A stretch of DNA of 64,000 nt from Parascardovia denticolens DSM 10105 = JCM 12538 (GCF_001042675.1 NZ_AP012333.1:930001-994000), one strand, 5' to 3'; positions 25,850 to 34,354 are shown, counted from the stretch's first letter. The notes: generated by a model not told the origin, from the sequence alone. Numbers and translations are program-made.

Positions 25850-26290
25850 ATGACGGATCCTATACCATCTGCAGGTGAGACGACCAGCATTGGCTTGCCC
25901 GCTATCAATATTCCCGTGACGCAGACGGGGGAGAGGCCCCTGACTGCCGACGATCTGGACACCATCTCCAAGCTGGGCCCCCAGGACGCCCTGCTCATCT
26001 CCACCCGGGGACCCTTGTCCGGCTCCCGCTACCTTCTTGACGAAGACGAGCTCACCGTCGGCCGCGATCCTCATGAGGACATCATGCTTGACGACGGCAC
26101 GGTCTCGAGGTCCCATGCGGTCTTCAAGCGGATCGAAGGGCGCTATCATGTGGAAGACCGGGGGAGCCTCAACGGCACCTACGTGAACCGGGAGCGGGTG
26201 GAAGACACAGTCCTGCGCAACGGCGATGAGATCATGATAGGGAAGTACCGCTTCGTTTTCTTCACAAAGTCTGCCGTCGTTGCTCAATAA
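25850..26290 (+). CDS. garA: FHA-domain regulator of the GarA/OdhI type
   Basis: 146 residues. The N-terminus carries the phospho-switch ETTS at residues 10-13. In GarA and OdhI these threonines are phosphorylated by PknG or PknB and then bind the protein's own FHA domain. The FHA domain (about 58-135) has the phosphothreonine-binding residues in 'TVGRDPHEDIML', 'VSRSHAVF' and 'GSLNGTYVN'. Known targets elsewhere are 2-oxoglutarate dehydrogenase and glutamate enzymes. Since bifidobacteria have an incomplete TCA cycle, a glutamate enzyme is the likelier target (inference). It is the last gene before merR, as in Rv1827. The ribosome-binding site is weak and translation may be coupled to the upstream gene. 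Confidence 0.92.
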   Translation: MTDPIPSAGETTSIGLPAINIPVTQTGERPLTADDLDTISKLGPQDALLISTRGPLSGSRYLLDEDELTVGRDPHEDIMLDDGTVSRSHAVFKRIEGRYHVEDRGSLNGTYVNRERVEDTVLRNGDEIMIGKYRFVFFTKSAVVAQ

Positions 26291-26309
26291 TTCTCCACAC
26301 TTCCATGCT

Positions 26310-26331
26310 TAAACTACATATTAGTAGTTTA
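26310..26331. promoter_or_regulatory. Dyad upstream of the merR-type gene
   Basis: TAAACTAC (26310-26317) and GTAGTTTA (26324-26331) form a perfect 8-bp inverted repeat around ATATTA. It ends 18 bp before the start codon of a MerR-family regulator, so autoregulation is a reasonable guess. Confidence 0.55.
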
Positions 26332-26349
26332 GGATTTGAGGATGGTCAC

Positions 26350-27033
26350 ATGATGAAAGACATGAAGACAGAGACTCAAGCTCAAGGCAGGCCGCAGCTT
26401 TCCCTGCACGTCCGCTTGTCCGACAGGACAGAGCTGAAGGCTCAGGACGCCGTTCAGGGGGAGCTTTTCGAGACCTCGGACAGCAAGGACCTCAAGCGGG
26501 GCTATAAAGGACCGGTCGCCGCCAAAGTCGCGGGGATCACTTACCGTCAGCTTGATTACTGGGCCCGCAAGCAAATCGTGGAGCCGTCCATCACACCTTC
26601 GCATGGTTCCGGGTCCCGCCGGCTGTATTCCTTCAAGGACGTTGTCATCCTGGCCGTATCCAAGCGGCTCTTGGACGCAGGGGTGAACCTGCAGAACGTG
26701 AACAAGGCCATTTCCTTCCTCATGAACCATGAAAGCAAGGATCTAGAGCAGATGACCATCCTGTGCGATGGTCAGCGGGTGGTCGATTGCCAGTCCGACC
26801 GGCAGATGATGGAATTGATGAGTTCCGGACAAGCCATTTTCGGCGTCTCCGTGAGCGTCATCTGGCATAAGGTCGAGGCCAGCCTGGACCAGACCGATTA
26901 CGTGGACCTGACCGACAGCCAAGTCAAGGCGCATCCTGGACGTGTGATTGATGAATTGGCTGAACGTCGTTTGCGCAAACGGATCGAGCTGCAGAAGGCC
27001 CAGCGACAGGAGCATCGGGCTCGAGTGATTTGA
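26350..27033 (+). CDS. MerR-family regulator similar to Rv1830 (McdR)
   Basis: 227 residues with a winged-helix MerR DNA-binding domain: 'ITYRQLDYWARKQIVEPSI' (about residues 61-79) followed by 'GSGSRRLYSFKDVVILAV'. The rest matches the pattern of mycobacterial Rv1830 ('LLDAGVNLQNVNKAI', 'CDGQRVVDCQSDRQMMELM', 'GQAIFGVSV') rather than Rv1828. There are no metal-binding cysteines typical of metal sensors. The start at ATG 26350 has GAGG 8 nt upstream; the frame begins earlier at 26305 but inside the dyad region. Rv1830 has been linked to cell-division control. No second MerR gene follows. Confidence 0.88.
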   Translation: MMKDMKTETQAQGRPQLSLHVRLSDRTELKAQDAVQGELFETSDSKDLKRGYKGPVAAKVAGITYRQLDYWARKQIVEPSITPSHGSGSRRLYSFKDVVILAVSKRLLDAGVNLQNVNKAISFLMNHESKDLEQMTILCDGQRVVDCQSDRQMMELMSSGQAIFGVSVSVIWHKVEASLDQTDYVDLTDSQVKAHPGRVIDELAERRLRKRIELQKAQRQEHRARVI

Positions 27034-27173
27034 TTTGTCTTCATTGAGAAAAACCATTGCGAGAGTCTTACCTGGTATCCGTCGGGGATCGAGTCAATCA
27101 TTAAATCAATATGACTAATCTGACATAACGTACATTATCGGCTAAAGCTATATCCCATGACCTTTATCGTCCA

Positions 27174-27521
27174 TCACTCGTAATCCGGAATCCACCCATC
27201 CTCATGCATCTTCAGGCGCTTCTTGAGCAATTCAGACAACTCTTCTTCCGTCCGCCTTTCCATGAGCATGTCCCAATGGGTCCGTTGCGGCTTCGAGCCG
27301 TTTTCGTCGGCGACGTCATCGACATCCTCCCGATGAGCGATCTGACCGCACCGGCATTCCCAAGATTCCGGAGCCTCCACGTCGGCGGACAGAGGAAGGA
27401 TCGTCCTGTGGCCTTGCGGGCACACATAAGTCACATCCTTGCGGGCCGCGAAATCGACGTTGTCGTCCGACTCCAAGGATTTCGCCCCGATACTCATGCC
27501 TCGAAGAGAACGTTCTGCCAT
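27174..27521 (-). CDS. rbpA: RNA polymerase-binding protein RbpA
   Basis: 115-residue actinobacterial transcription activator that binds the principal sigma factor and stabilises the open promoter complex. The N-terminal tail 'LRGMSIGAKSLESD' is as expected. A core domain has C/H residues ('CPQGH', 'CRCG') that could bind zinc. A basic linker leads to the sigma-interaction segment 'RTHWDMLMERR'. Start at ATG 27521 is set by GGAGG (27527-27531); the longer frame is upstream sequence. It faces the merR gene, with a 140-bp gap holding no obvious terminator. Confidence 0.93.
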   Translation of the reverse strand: MAERSLRGMSIGAKSLESDDNVDFAARKDVTYVCPQGHRTILPLSADVEAPESWECRCGQIAHREDVDDVADENGSKPQRTHWDMLMERRTEEELSELLKKRLKMHEDGWIPDYE

Positions 27522-27554
27522 GTTTACCTCCTGAAGTATCTTTCCCACTTTACT

Positions 27555-27580
27555 AAAGGAAGAAGACGGCTCCTTATTCC
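27555..27580 (-). promoter_or_regulatory. Candidate SigR-like promoter of rbpA
   Basis: On the minus strand GGAAT (27580-27576) is followed after 18 bp by TTT, where the SigR consensus is GGAAT-N18-GTT. rbpA is SigR-dependent in Streptomyces coelicolor. One of the eight consensus bases differs. Confidence 0.3.
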
Positions 27581-27715
27581 GTCGACCCCCTTCAAGCAGT
27601 CATTTCGCTTAGGATCACCTCGTATCGCCCAGGCTTATCCCTTTTCGCCAATTCAACCGTTATCGACCATTATTATGCATTATGGTTTATAAAGCCGTCA
27701 TTGCCGTCATTCCGA

Positions 27716-30616
27716 TCATTCCTCATCGATTCCGCTATAGGCCACGATCCCTTTATTCACTAGGGCCGCAGCCTCATGGGCGACCTCCGCTGTACGGGAA
27801 TCCGGGAGGAAATCGCCCACGGTGGAGATCTGAGTGAGGATATCGACCGTCCGTTTGCAATTCCGTACGAAATCCCCACCAGTCAGATCGGAATCCCGAA
27901 GGATGTTGGTCAAAGGCTTGTCGGTCACCCAGTTGAACATGATTTCGCTTAGGCCGAAATCGATGTCAGGCAAGGAGTCGGTCCCATAATCCTCACACAG
28001 TCCGTTGATTTCCTGGAAAGTTCGCAGGACCTGGTAGGCGGTCTGGGCCAGTCTCCCCTTTTCCCCTCCGGGGAAATGCCGAGGCATGCCGGTAGAGGAC
28101 CCGCGCCGGGGTTCATAGACGAAGGCGGAAGCCACCGAAGCCATCTCTTCGGCGGTCAAGGAGTCCAGGGTCCCCTCATGCAGGACCTGGGCCAAAACGA
28201 TATCCTTCTCGCTGTAAATCCGGCGCAGGAGCTGCCCTGATTCGGTCAAACGGTAGCTCGGCTGGTCGGAATGACCGGCTCTGGCCCTATTTTCCGCTTC
28301 GCTTGTCTCGTTTTCCTCGCTTGTCGCATTCACCTCGTCCGTGATGTTCATCTCGTTCACATCCTCAATGTAATCAAGCATGCTCAAGATGGAACAGAGA
28401 CGGTCGAACTGCCGGGAGACGGTTCCGGTGCGGGAATTGTACCGTTCTTCCAAACGGTCCAGCTCTTTGAGCAGACGGCCCCATTTATAACCGATCCGCA
28501 GATGGGAGTCGAGGTCCGGGCAGGAACGGCAGGGATGCTCTTTCTCCTGTTTCTTCAAATCAGCGATGCGGGCGTCCAGGTCGGCGAAGGCGCGCTTCCT
28601 GGCCTTCTCATTCGCGAACCGCTGGTGTTTCAGCTGCCTTCTACCCGACCGCTCCAAGTCGGTCAGAGCCAGGCGGATCCGCATGAAGTCGGCGAAATCC
28701 CCATAATCGCAGGCGAAGTCCTTCTCATACCCCTCCAAGGTCTGGCGCGAGGTCTGAATCTGCGCATCCAGGTTCTTAGCGGAAAGGGTGGCCTCCCACT
28801 GGGCGAAGGAATGGTCCAAGGTCCGTCGGGCGGTCTGCAGATCATAGCGGTTCAGGAGGTTGACGGCCATGTTGAAGGTGGGAGCGAAGCTGGAATGCAA
28901 GGGATAGACGCGCTTGGAGGCCAGGGCCAAGGCGGTCTGAGGCAGGAAGCCAGGATGATCCACGATGACCGAATAGCCCACCGGATCGATTCCCCTGCGA
29001 CCGGCCCGGCCCGTCAACTGGGTGAACTCCCCCGGAGACAAAGTCTCGTGACTGACCCCGTTGAATTTTTCCAGCTTCTCCACGACCACGCTTCTGGCCG
29101 GCATATTGATCCCCAAGGCCAAGGTCTCGGTGGCGAAGACGACCTTCAAAAGGCCTTGTTCGAAGAGCTTTTCGACGATCTGGCGGTAGAGGGTGATCAT
29201 CCCGGCATGGTGTGGGGCTATCCCCTCTTCCAAGGCATGGCGGAAATCAGCGAAACGAAGGGCTTTCTTATCGTCGGCAGTCAGCTGCCCATAAGCCATG
29301 GAATCGACGATCTGGCGGATCTCTTGGGCTTCCTCGCGGGAGGTAAGGGACAATCCAGCCTGCATGCATTGGGAGACGGCCTGGTCGCAACCGTTACGGG
29401 AGAAGATGAAATAGATGCCGGGCAAGAGGCCGAGGAAGTCCAGCTCATCGACCACGGCCCACCACCGAGGTGTATGGTGACCGGCGTCTGCGGAAGATGT
29501 CGGCATCTTCCCTCCACCTCTGTTCCCATGTCGGCCTTTCAAACCTTTGCGGCCATAAGCCCCGACTTTGTTCTTTCCCCGGCCAGGGGCCTGATGGGAG
29601 AAAGTCTGGCGCTGGGCCTTCCGTTCAAGCTGGTCCAAGGCGACGATGAGCTGGGGATTGACTTTGGCCCCCTTCCCCACTTCCTGATCGTCCTGGTAGA
29701 GGTCGAAAAGCCGGGGCTCCTTCCTATCGGACTCCTGTAGCATGACTTCCTGGATGAGGGGGACCGGGCGTTTCTCTGAGACGATCAGGCTGGTCTTCCC
29801 CCTGACCGATTGGATCCAATTCGCGAAGTCCTCGACGTTGGAGACGGTTGCGGACAGGCCCACGACCTTCACGTCCTTGGGCAGGTGGATGATCACCTCT
29901 TCCCAGACCTGGCCCCGCATGCGGTCGGCCAGGTAATGCACCTCATCCAGGATGACGTAACGCAAGGCCGTCAGGGTGGTTGACCCTTCGTAAAGCATGT
30001 TCCGCAGGACTTCCGTCGTCATGACCACGATGTCCGCTTCCGAGTTGATGGACATGTCCCCGGTCAGAAGCCCCACCTTGTCCGGTCCGTAGATCCTGAC
30101 CAGGTCATGGTATTTCTGGTTGCTCAAAGCCTTAATGGGAGTTGTGTAGAAGGCTTTGACGTTGCCTTGCCGGGCCAGGTAGATGGCGAAATCGGCGATG
30201 ATCGTCTTGCCCGCCCCGGTGGGAGCGGCCACCAGGACGTTATTGCCGGCTTCGAGTTCGGTCAGGGCCCGCCGTTGGAACTTATCCAGGTCGAAATCCA
30301 AAGACTCTTCATACAGGTGGGCCAGGTACCCGGTTCCTGATGAAGTGGGTGAACTGGCAGAATCGGATGAACTTGTAGACGAACCGGCCTGTGAGTCCTT
30401 TCGTGAGACTCTTCCTAAGCCTGTCTGCCGGTCTTGGTCAGAGACCTGGGATTTTGAGGTCCGTCGGGATTTCCCCCTGCTATAGGCCTGGAAACGCTGG
30501 GCCGGAGTCAATTGATCCCTGTCTTCGGATTCCCATCGGTATTCGATCAAGGCCTCGTTTTCGGACGCCTCTTTTGCCCGGTCGGCGGCTTGCCTATGAC
30601 GCCAATGTTTACTCAT
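27716..30616 (-). CDS. helY: DEAD/DEAH-box (Ski2/Mtr4-like) helicase HelY
   Basis: 966-residue superfamily 2 RNA helicase. A disordered serine-rich N-terminus (to about residue 100) precedes Walker A 'APTGAGKT' (about 129-136), the 'TTPIKALSNQKY' motif Ia, the DEVH box in 'VILDEVHYLADR' and 'GLSATVSN' motif III. The C-terminal helicase half ends with 'QLTGRAGRRGIDPVG' (motif VI). Accessory helical regions follow, as in actinobacterial HelY. It is the last gene of the pafBC operon and overlaps the preceding stop as ATGA. AGGACAGG precedes the ATG. Confidence 0.94.
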   Translation of the reverse strand: MSKHWRHRQAADRAKEASENEALIEYRWESEDRDQLTPAQRFQAYSRGKSRRTSKSQVSDQDRQTGLGRVSRKDSQAGSSTSSSDSASSPTSSGTGYLAHLYEESLDFDLDKFQRRALTELEAGNNVLVAAPTGAGKTIIADFAIYLARQGNVKAFYTTPIKALSNQKYHDLVRIYGPDKVGLLTGDMSINSEADIVVMTTEVLRNMLYEGSTTLTALRYVILDEVHYLADRMRGQVWEEVIIHLPKDVKVVGLSATVSNVEDFANWIQSVRGKTSLIVSEKRPVPLIQEVMLQESDRKEPRLFDLYQDDQEVGKGAKVNPQLIVALDQLERKAQRQTFSHQAPGRGKNKVGAYGRKGLKGRHGNRGGGKMPTSSADAGHHTPRWWAVVDELDFLGLLPGIYFIFSRNGCDQAVSQCMQAGLSLTSREEAQEIRQIVDSMAYGQLTADDKKALRFADFRHALEEGIAPHHAGMITLYRQIVEKLFEQGLLKVVFATETLALGINMPARSVVVEKLEKFNGVSHETLSPGEFTQLTGRAGRRGIDPVGYSVIVDHPGFLPQTALALASKRVYPLHSSFAPTFNMAVNLLNRYDLQTARRTLDHSFAQWEATLSAKNLDAQIQTSRQTLEGYEKDFACDYGDFADFMRIRLALTDLERSGRRQLKHQRFANEKARKRAFADLDARIADLKKQEKEHPCRSCPDLDSHLRIGYKWGRLLKELDRLEERYNSRTGTVSRQFDRLCSILSMLDYIEDVNEMNITDEVNATSEENETSEAENRARAGHSDQPSYRLTESGQLLRRIYSEKDIVLAQVLHEGTLDSLTAEEMASVASAFVYEPRRGSSTGMPRHFPGGEKGRLAQTAYQVLRTFQEINGLCEDYGTDSLPDIDFGLSEIMFNWVTDKPLTNILRDSDLTGGDFVRNCKRTVDILTQISTVGDFLPDSRTAEVAHEAAALVNKGIVAYSGIDEE

Positions 30617-31752
30617 ATCCTGTCCTTATGGCGGCCGTCGGTCTGGACGCCGTCCTTTTGATTCTTTTCGGGGTCATCAAGACCAAGAGGAAAAAGGATA
30701 CGCACGGCTCTCGGCCGGCAGCTGACTCTGACGGGCAGACGGCCTATCATCTCCCCATCCCCCATGAGATCAGGGGGTTCGGTCCCGCGACCGCTGGCCG
30801 CTATCGTCACCGCCTTCACCCGCTTCCAGCCGATCAACCGGTCCTGGATGTGCAGTCCCTTGTAGCCTCTGAGCAAGGTCCTGATGGCCTGCAGGGGGCT
30901 GGGCGTCCATTTGGTCAAAACCAGATCCAGGTGGCCGTCTTGCAAGGAGGAATAAGGCGAAATCCTGATTCCGCTGCTTATACACTGTGCGTTGGAAATC
31001 AAAAGGAGGGGGGTCTCCGGGGAAAGGGTCGCCGGCTTATCCGGCCCGTCCTCGGTCCCGCCCGCGTCCAGACCAAGGCGGAAACCGTAAGCCAGGGGAT
31101 GGCTGGCTTCCGAGACCCCCGCTTGGACGTAACGCAAAGGCCCCCACGGCAGGGGTGAACGATTGGCCCTTTGATTGATGGCGGCGTCGATGGAGCAGCT
31201 CAGGGAGCCAGCCACGTAGACGGTTCGTTGGCCGCCCACTCGCTCGGTGGAAGCGGTGGATACGTTGGAAGCTTTGGAAGCGCCGAAAGCGTCTGAAGCG
31301 CCCGAGTCGGAAGGAAGGGGATCGACGGCGAGCAGGTCCACGGGGAGGATGGACCGCTGCATCCAGGCCTCCAAAAGGAGGTCGACGCTGGTTTCGATTT
31401 CGTGGATGGGTAGGCCCAATCCGCGGGCGAAATCGTTATCGGACCCGCAAGCGATGATGCCCACAGGCAGGTCGCTGCCGGACAAGGCGTTGGCAGCTAT
31501 ATGGACGATCCCGTCTCCCCCGGCCACGAGGAGAAGATCGAGGTCAGGCAGGGCGGAACGGACCAGATCTAAAGAGGTGGCCGCATCAGGGGCTGAGAGG
31601 ACCCGCAGACGATAGCCCAGCTCTTTGGTCTTTTTCCGGAGGAGAGTGATGATGCGCTCGTCGGCCTTGCGTCCTTTTCCCAAGTCCGAGGCAGGGTTAG
31701 TCAGCAGCCCGAGGCGGACTCCCCCCGGCTTTTTCGTTCTGGCCTGCCTCAC
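30613..31752 (-). CDS. Diacylglycerol kinase-like lipid kinase
   Basis: 379-residue member of the DAG/sphingosine lipid-kinase family (DagK/YegS-like). The catalytic-domain elements are 'NPASDLGKGR' (residues 19-28), the nucleotide-binding 'VAGGDGIVHIAANAL' and 'GIIACGSDNDFARGLGLP'. The second domain has an insertion rich in S and A (about 150-185). Likely role: phosphorylating diacylglycerol or a related lipid so that it re-enters phospholipid synthesis. The start is GTG at 31752, sharing one base with the preceding stop; its own stop overlaps the helicase start. This gene sits where tatC is found in the mycobacterial pafB-pafC-tatA-tatC-helY locus. Confidence 0.85.
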   Translation of the reverse strand: MRQARTKKPGGVRLGLLTNPASDLGKGRKADERIITLLRKKTKELGYRLRVLSAPDAATSLDLVRSALPDLDLLLVAGGDGIVHIAANALSGSDLPVGIIACGSDNDFARGLGLPIHEIETSVDLLLEAWMQRSILPVDLLAVDPLPSDSGASDAFGASKASNVSTASTERVGGQRTVYVAGSLSCSIDAAINQRANRSPLPWGPLRYVQAGVSEASHPLAYGFRLGLDAGGTEDGPDKPATLSPETPLLLISNAQCISSGIRISPYSSLQDGHLDLVLTKWTPSPLQAIRTLLRGYKGLHIQDRLIGWKRVKAVTIAASGRGTEPPDLMGDGEMIGRLPVRVSCRPRAVRILFPLGLDDPEKNQKDGVQTDGRHKDRI

Positions 31753-32135
31753 TAGTCGTTCTCGTCAAGGAGGTCTTCGGCCGGAATTCCCAGCTTTTGC
31801 CCGAGCCCGTTGATGGTCTTCTTATCCGTCTCGGCCCAGCTGTCCCAGGTGGCGCGGTGACGCTGGGAGCGGCGCCGTTTGCCTTCCAAGACCTCTTCGT
31901 GGGCTTTGGAATAAACGTCGGCGCTCGCTTTGATCGGTTTGGCAAAAGCGGGGACCCGGTCCCTGTCCAGGAGCTCCCCCTTCTCCGTCATCTTGGCGAC
32001 CCGTACCTGGATGTCGTCGGCCGTCTTTGAAATCCCCGTCATGGCTTTTTTGGCATGGAGGAAGGCGTAAATCAATCCCAGGATGAAGACGATCAAGGCC
32101 GCGACGATCAGGATGGCCCATCCCCAGCCCGGCAT
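31752..32135 (-). CDS. Small single-span membrane protein of unknown family
   Basis: 127 residues: 'MPGWGWAILIVAALIVFILG' begins a single membrane helix (about residues 5-27). A helical, charged cytoplasmic region ('KTADDIQVRVAKMTEKGELL') follows, with a lysine/arginine-rich patch ('GKRRRSQRHRATWDSW') and an acidic end. It occupies the tatA position of the locus and shares the short N-terminal helix plus amphipathic layout. However, it lacks the F-G hinge and other TatA residues, so I do not call it TatA. The start overlaps the pafBC stop (TGATG) and the stop overlaps the next GTG, so it is translationally coupled on both sides. Confidence 0.8.
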   Translation of the reverse strand: MPGWGWAILIVAALIVFILGLIYAFLHAKKAMTGISKTADDIQVRVAKMTEKGELLDRDRVPAFAKPIKASADVYSKAHEEVLEGKRRRSQRHRATWDSWAETDKKTINGLGQKLGIPAEDLLDEND

Positions 32136-34102
32136 CAGCGCCTCCTCCGATGACCTTCGGACCGCTTGGAATCGGCCTCTTCCTGTTGATTGATATGGGT
32201 GAGCTCCCGATCGGCTCGGGCCGTGATCATGGACCGCAGAGTCTCCGGCCCCACAGCGCTGATATGGCGGGCGTGGGCGATGCAGAAGGCCACGAACCAG
32301 GAGTCGGACGAGATGATCAGATGGACCTTTTGGCCGTGATCGGTGTCTTCGACCGTGGCCCCCGGAAGGCTCTTGATAAAAGGCATCCCCTTCTGATTGG
32401 TCAGGAAGACGGCTTCGGTCCCGTTCTCGAAGTTCCATTCGCGCAAGTCGGACAGGGGGACTTCCGGAACGTCGATGTGATGGCTGGGCTCGACCGTCTC
32501 CACCTTGCCGATGCGGGAAAGACGGAGGGTCTGCCAGTTCTGTGACTTGGAATTGCGGCGTTTGCGGACAGGGGCCTGATCCTCTTCATCGATGGGGTCC
32601 TCGGCCGGGACCTTCCGGTCCTTCTCCCCCACCCCGGTCCAGGCGGCCAGGTAGTAGACACCTTCATCCACGAAGACTTTCGCCGGGGCGACCAGACGGC
32701 GGCGGGTGCGGCCGGACCCATCGGTATATTCCATGTCCAGCAGCTGGTCGTGTTCAATGGCGTGCTTGATGATTGGGAAGCAGGCGGGGGCCAGCTCGAA
32801 ACCGGTCAGGCTCAGCCAGGGGGTCTGACCGGGTTTGGAATACTCATAGAGCCGATTATAGAGATCCATGGCCTGCTTGCGGTCGATGTCCGGCATGAGG
32901 GGGGAATGGGCCAGGTAGCTGACGGAAGCGGTCAGCATGCTCATATATTGGGGTGAAACCCCTGCCAGGCGTTCCAGACCCAAAGAATTGGTGGCGCTGA
33001 CGATGCCTTCGTCTTCCAGCAGGGGCCAGTCGATCTCGAAGAACTGGCTTCCGGCCACTTCCCCATCGTCGGAGACGGTGGTCAAAGTGCCGATGTCCTT
33101 GCGCAGGGTGTTGACGTTGCGCCGTTCCTCTTCCGGGGTGCGGGCGGGGCCGATGAAGCGGTCCGCCAGCTCGGTCAGGGAATACTCCTCCCCCAGATGG
33201 GCGGAAAGGAAAAGCATGAGGTGGAGGCGGCGATCAACTTCGCTCCCGGTCTGGACCGTCGGTTGCTTCTTCGGCAGCTCGTCATCGGTCTGAAGGAGTT
33301 CGGAGACGGAGATCACCGGAACGTCGGAAGCGGGGATGGCCTTGTCGGAGACGGACAAGTCGGCCAATTCGAATGCTTTAGCGGCATTCAAACGACGTTT
33401 GTATGCCTCACGGGCTTCGACTGGTTCCAGAATTCGGGAGCCGGGATGATCCAAGACATAGGAAGCCAGGTCATCCGAGTCAGTATAGGCCACATTGATG
33501 TTCTCGCCTTCGAATTCCACGGTGGCGGCGAACCGACGGGAGTCCACGATATTGGTGAGGACTTCGGGGATCTTCTGGGTCCCCAGGCCGGGGGCGATGG
33601 AATCCAAGCCCAATCCCGGGGTCGGGGTCTGGGCCAGGCGTGGGGTGCTCCGGCTCTTGTGCTGGCTGTCTTTCGCCCGCTGGATGTTCTCCTGCTCATT
33701 GGCCGCGATGGACCGGGCCAGATAGTTGGCGGCCGCCAAGAGGGGCATGTCTTCCGTCTGGAATTGGGTCATGACCCGGGGCTCATCCCCCAGCTGGAGA
33801 CGATAGGAAGCGAAATCCTGGCCTTCCGACTTGGAGGAATATTCCGGCTGCCGGGATTCGATGGCGATGCCCATGGCCGTCAGCTTGGCCCGGTCACGTT
33901 GGAATTGCTTGGCGAAGGCAGCCTTAGCCGCCTGATCCGCCAGCTCGCCGTATGAATCGGCATAAGCCTTCACTCGCTGGGCGATTTGCCGCGAGGTAAG
34001 CCACTGGGGAAAAGCAGATGACAGGACGGCCAGTACGTCGAGCTCGTGCTTCCCCCACTTATCGGAAAATCGACGCCTACCGTTCGTAGATCCTTCAGCC
34101 AT
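32135..34102 (-). CDS. pafBC: Fused PafB-PafC transcriptional regulator (two WYL modules)
   Basis: 655 residues containing two tandem copies of helix-turn-helix plus WYL domain, which in mycobacteria are separate proteins PafB and PafC. The first winged helix ('LTSRQIAQRVKAYADSYG') is near residues 35-55. The second ('EYSLTELADRFIGPARTPEE') is at about 300-320. The second WYL core has 'GVYYLAAWTG' near 484. PafBC activates the LexA-independent DNA-damage regulon. The start chosen is ATG 34102 (GAGG 4 nt upstream). GTG 34219 would add 39 residues but lies immediately after the AAGGA. It heads the operon pafBC-membrane protein-DAG kinase-helY. Confidence 0.88.
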   Translation of the reverse strand: MAEGSTNGRRRFSDKWGKHELDVLAVLSSAFPQWLTSRQIAQRVKAYADSYGELADQAAKAAFAKQFQRDRAKLTAMGIAIESRQPEYSSKSEGQDFASYRLQLGDEPRVMTQFQTEDMPLLAAANYLARSIAANEQENIQRAKDSQHKSRSTPRLAQTPTPGLGLDSIAPGLGTQKIPEVLTNIVDSRRFAATVEFEGENINVAYTDSDDLASYVLDHPGSRILEPVEAREAYKRRLNAAKAFELADLSVSDKAIPASDVPVISVSELLQTDDELPKKQPTVQTGSEVDRRLHLMLFLSAHLGEEYSLTELADRFIGPARTPEEERRNVNTLRKDIGTLTTVSDDGEVAGSQFFEIDWPLLEDEGIVSATNSLGLERLAGVSPQYMSMLTASVSYLAHSPLMPDIDRKQAMDLYNRLYEYSKPGQTPWLSLTGFELAPACFPIIKHAIEHDQLLDMEYTDGSGRTRRRLVAPAKVFVDEGVYYLAAWTGVGEKDRKVPAEDPIDEEDQAPVRKRRNSKSQNWQTLRLSRIGKVETVEPSHHIDVPEVPLSDLREWNFENGTEAVFLTNQKGMPFIKSLPGATVEDTDHGQKVHLIISSDSWFVAFCIAHARHISAVGPETLRSMITARADRELTHINQQEEADSKRSEGHRRRR

Positions 34103-34149
34103 ATATCCTCTTGTACCTGTTTCTGACCGCATCGGGCGCGGTCGTTCAT

Positions 34150-34215
34150 TTATCGGGGCCCGGACCCCTGAAGAAACTCCCGCAAAAAGGGAAGCCACGG
34201 ACTTGTCCAGGGCAT
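34150..34215 (-). CDS. Possible 21-residue leader peptide upstream of pafBC
   Basis: On the minus strand AAGGAG (34224-34219) and ATG (34215) open a 21-codon frame, MPWTSPWLPFLREFLQGSGPR, in a different frame from pafBC. It ends 47 nt before the preferred pafBC start. It begins just 10 nt after a -10-like TAGAAT. The spacing of the ribosome-binding site is short (3 nt), so it may be chance. Confidence 0.3.
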   Translation of the reverse strand: MPWTSPWLPFLREFLQGSGPR

Positions 34216-34225
34216 ACACTCCTTC

Positions 34226-34231
34226 ATTCTA
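34226..34231 (-). promoter_or_regulatory. -10 box of the pafBC-helY operon
   Basis: TAGAAT on the minus strand, in an AT-rich stretch (34220-34260) that contrasts with the surrounding G+C-rich DNA. No good -35 is seen at 17 bp (GTGTGT). Confidence 0.4.
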
Positions 34232-34354
34232 ATATGTATTTTCACAAAACACACATTTTCCGCAAAATTCGTGATAAGAGCTGAGAAAAGGGTCGAAACC
34301 CTCACCTATGGCCTCATCCGGATCGCTATTGGAATCCTTCGCGGTCTTTTTCGC

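Noticed and set aside
31752-32135. TatA homologue
   Set aside because: Position and single N-terminal helix fit, but the FG hinge and conserved TatA residues are missing, and tatC is not next to it.
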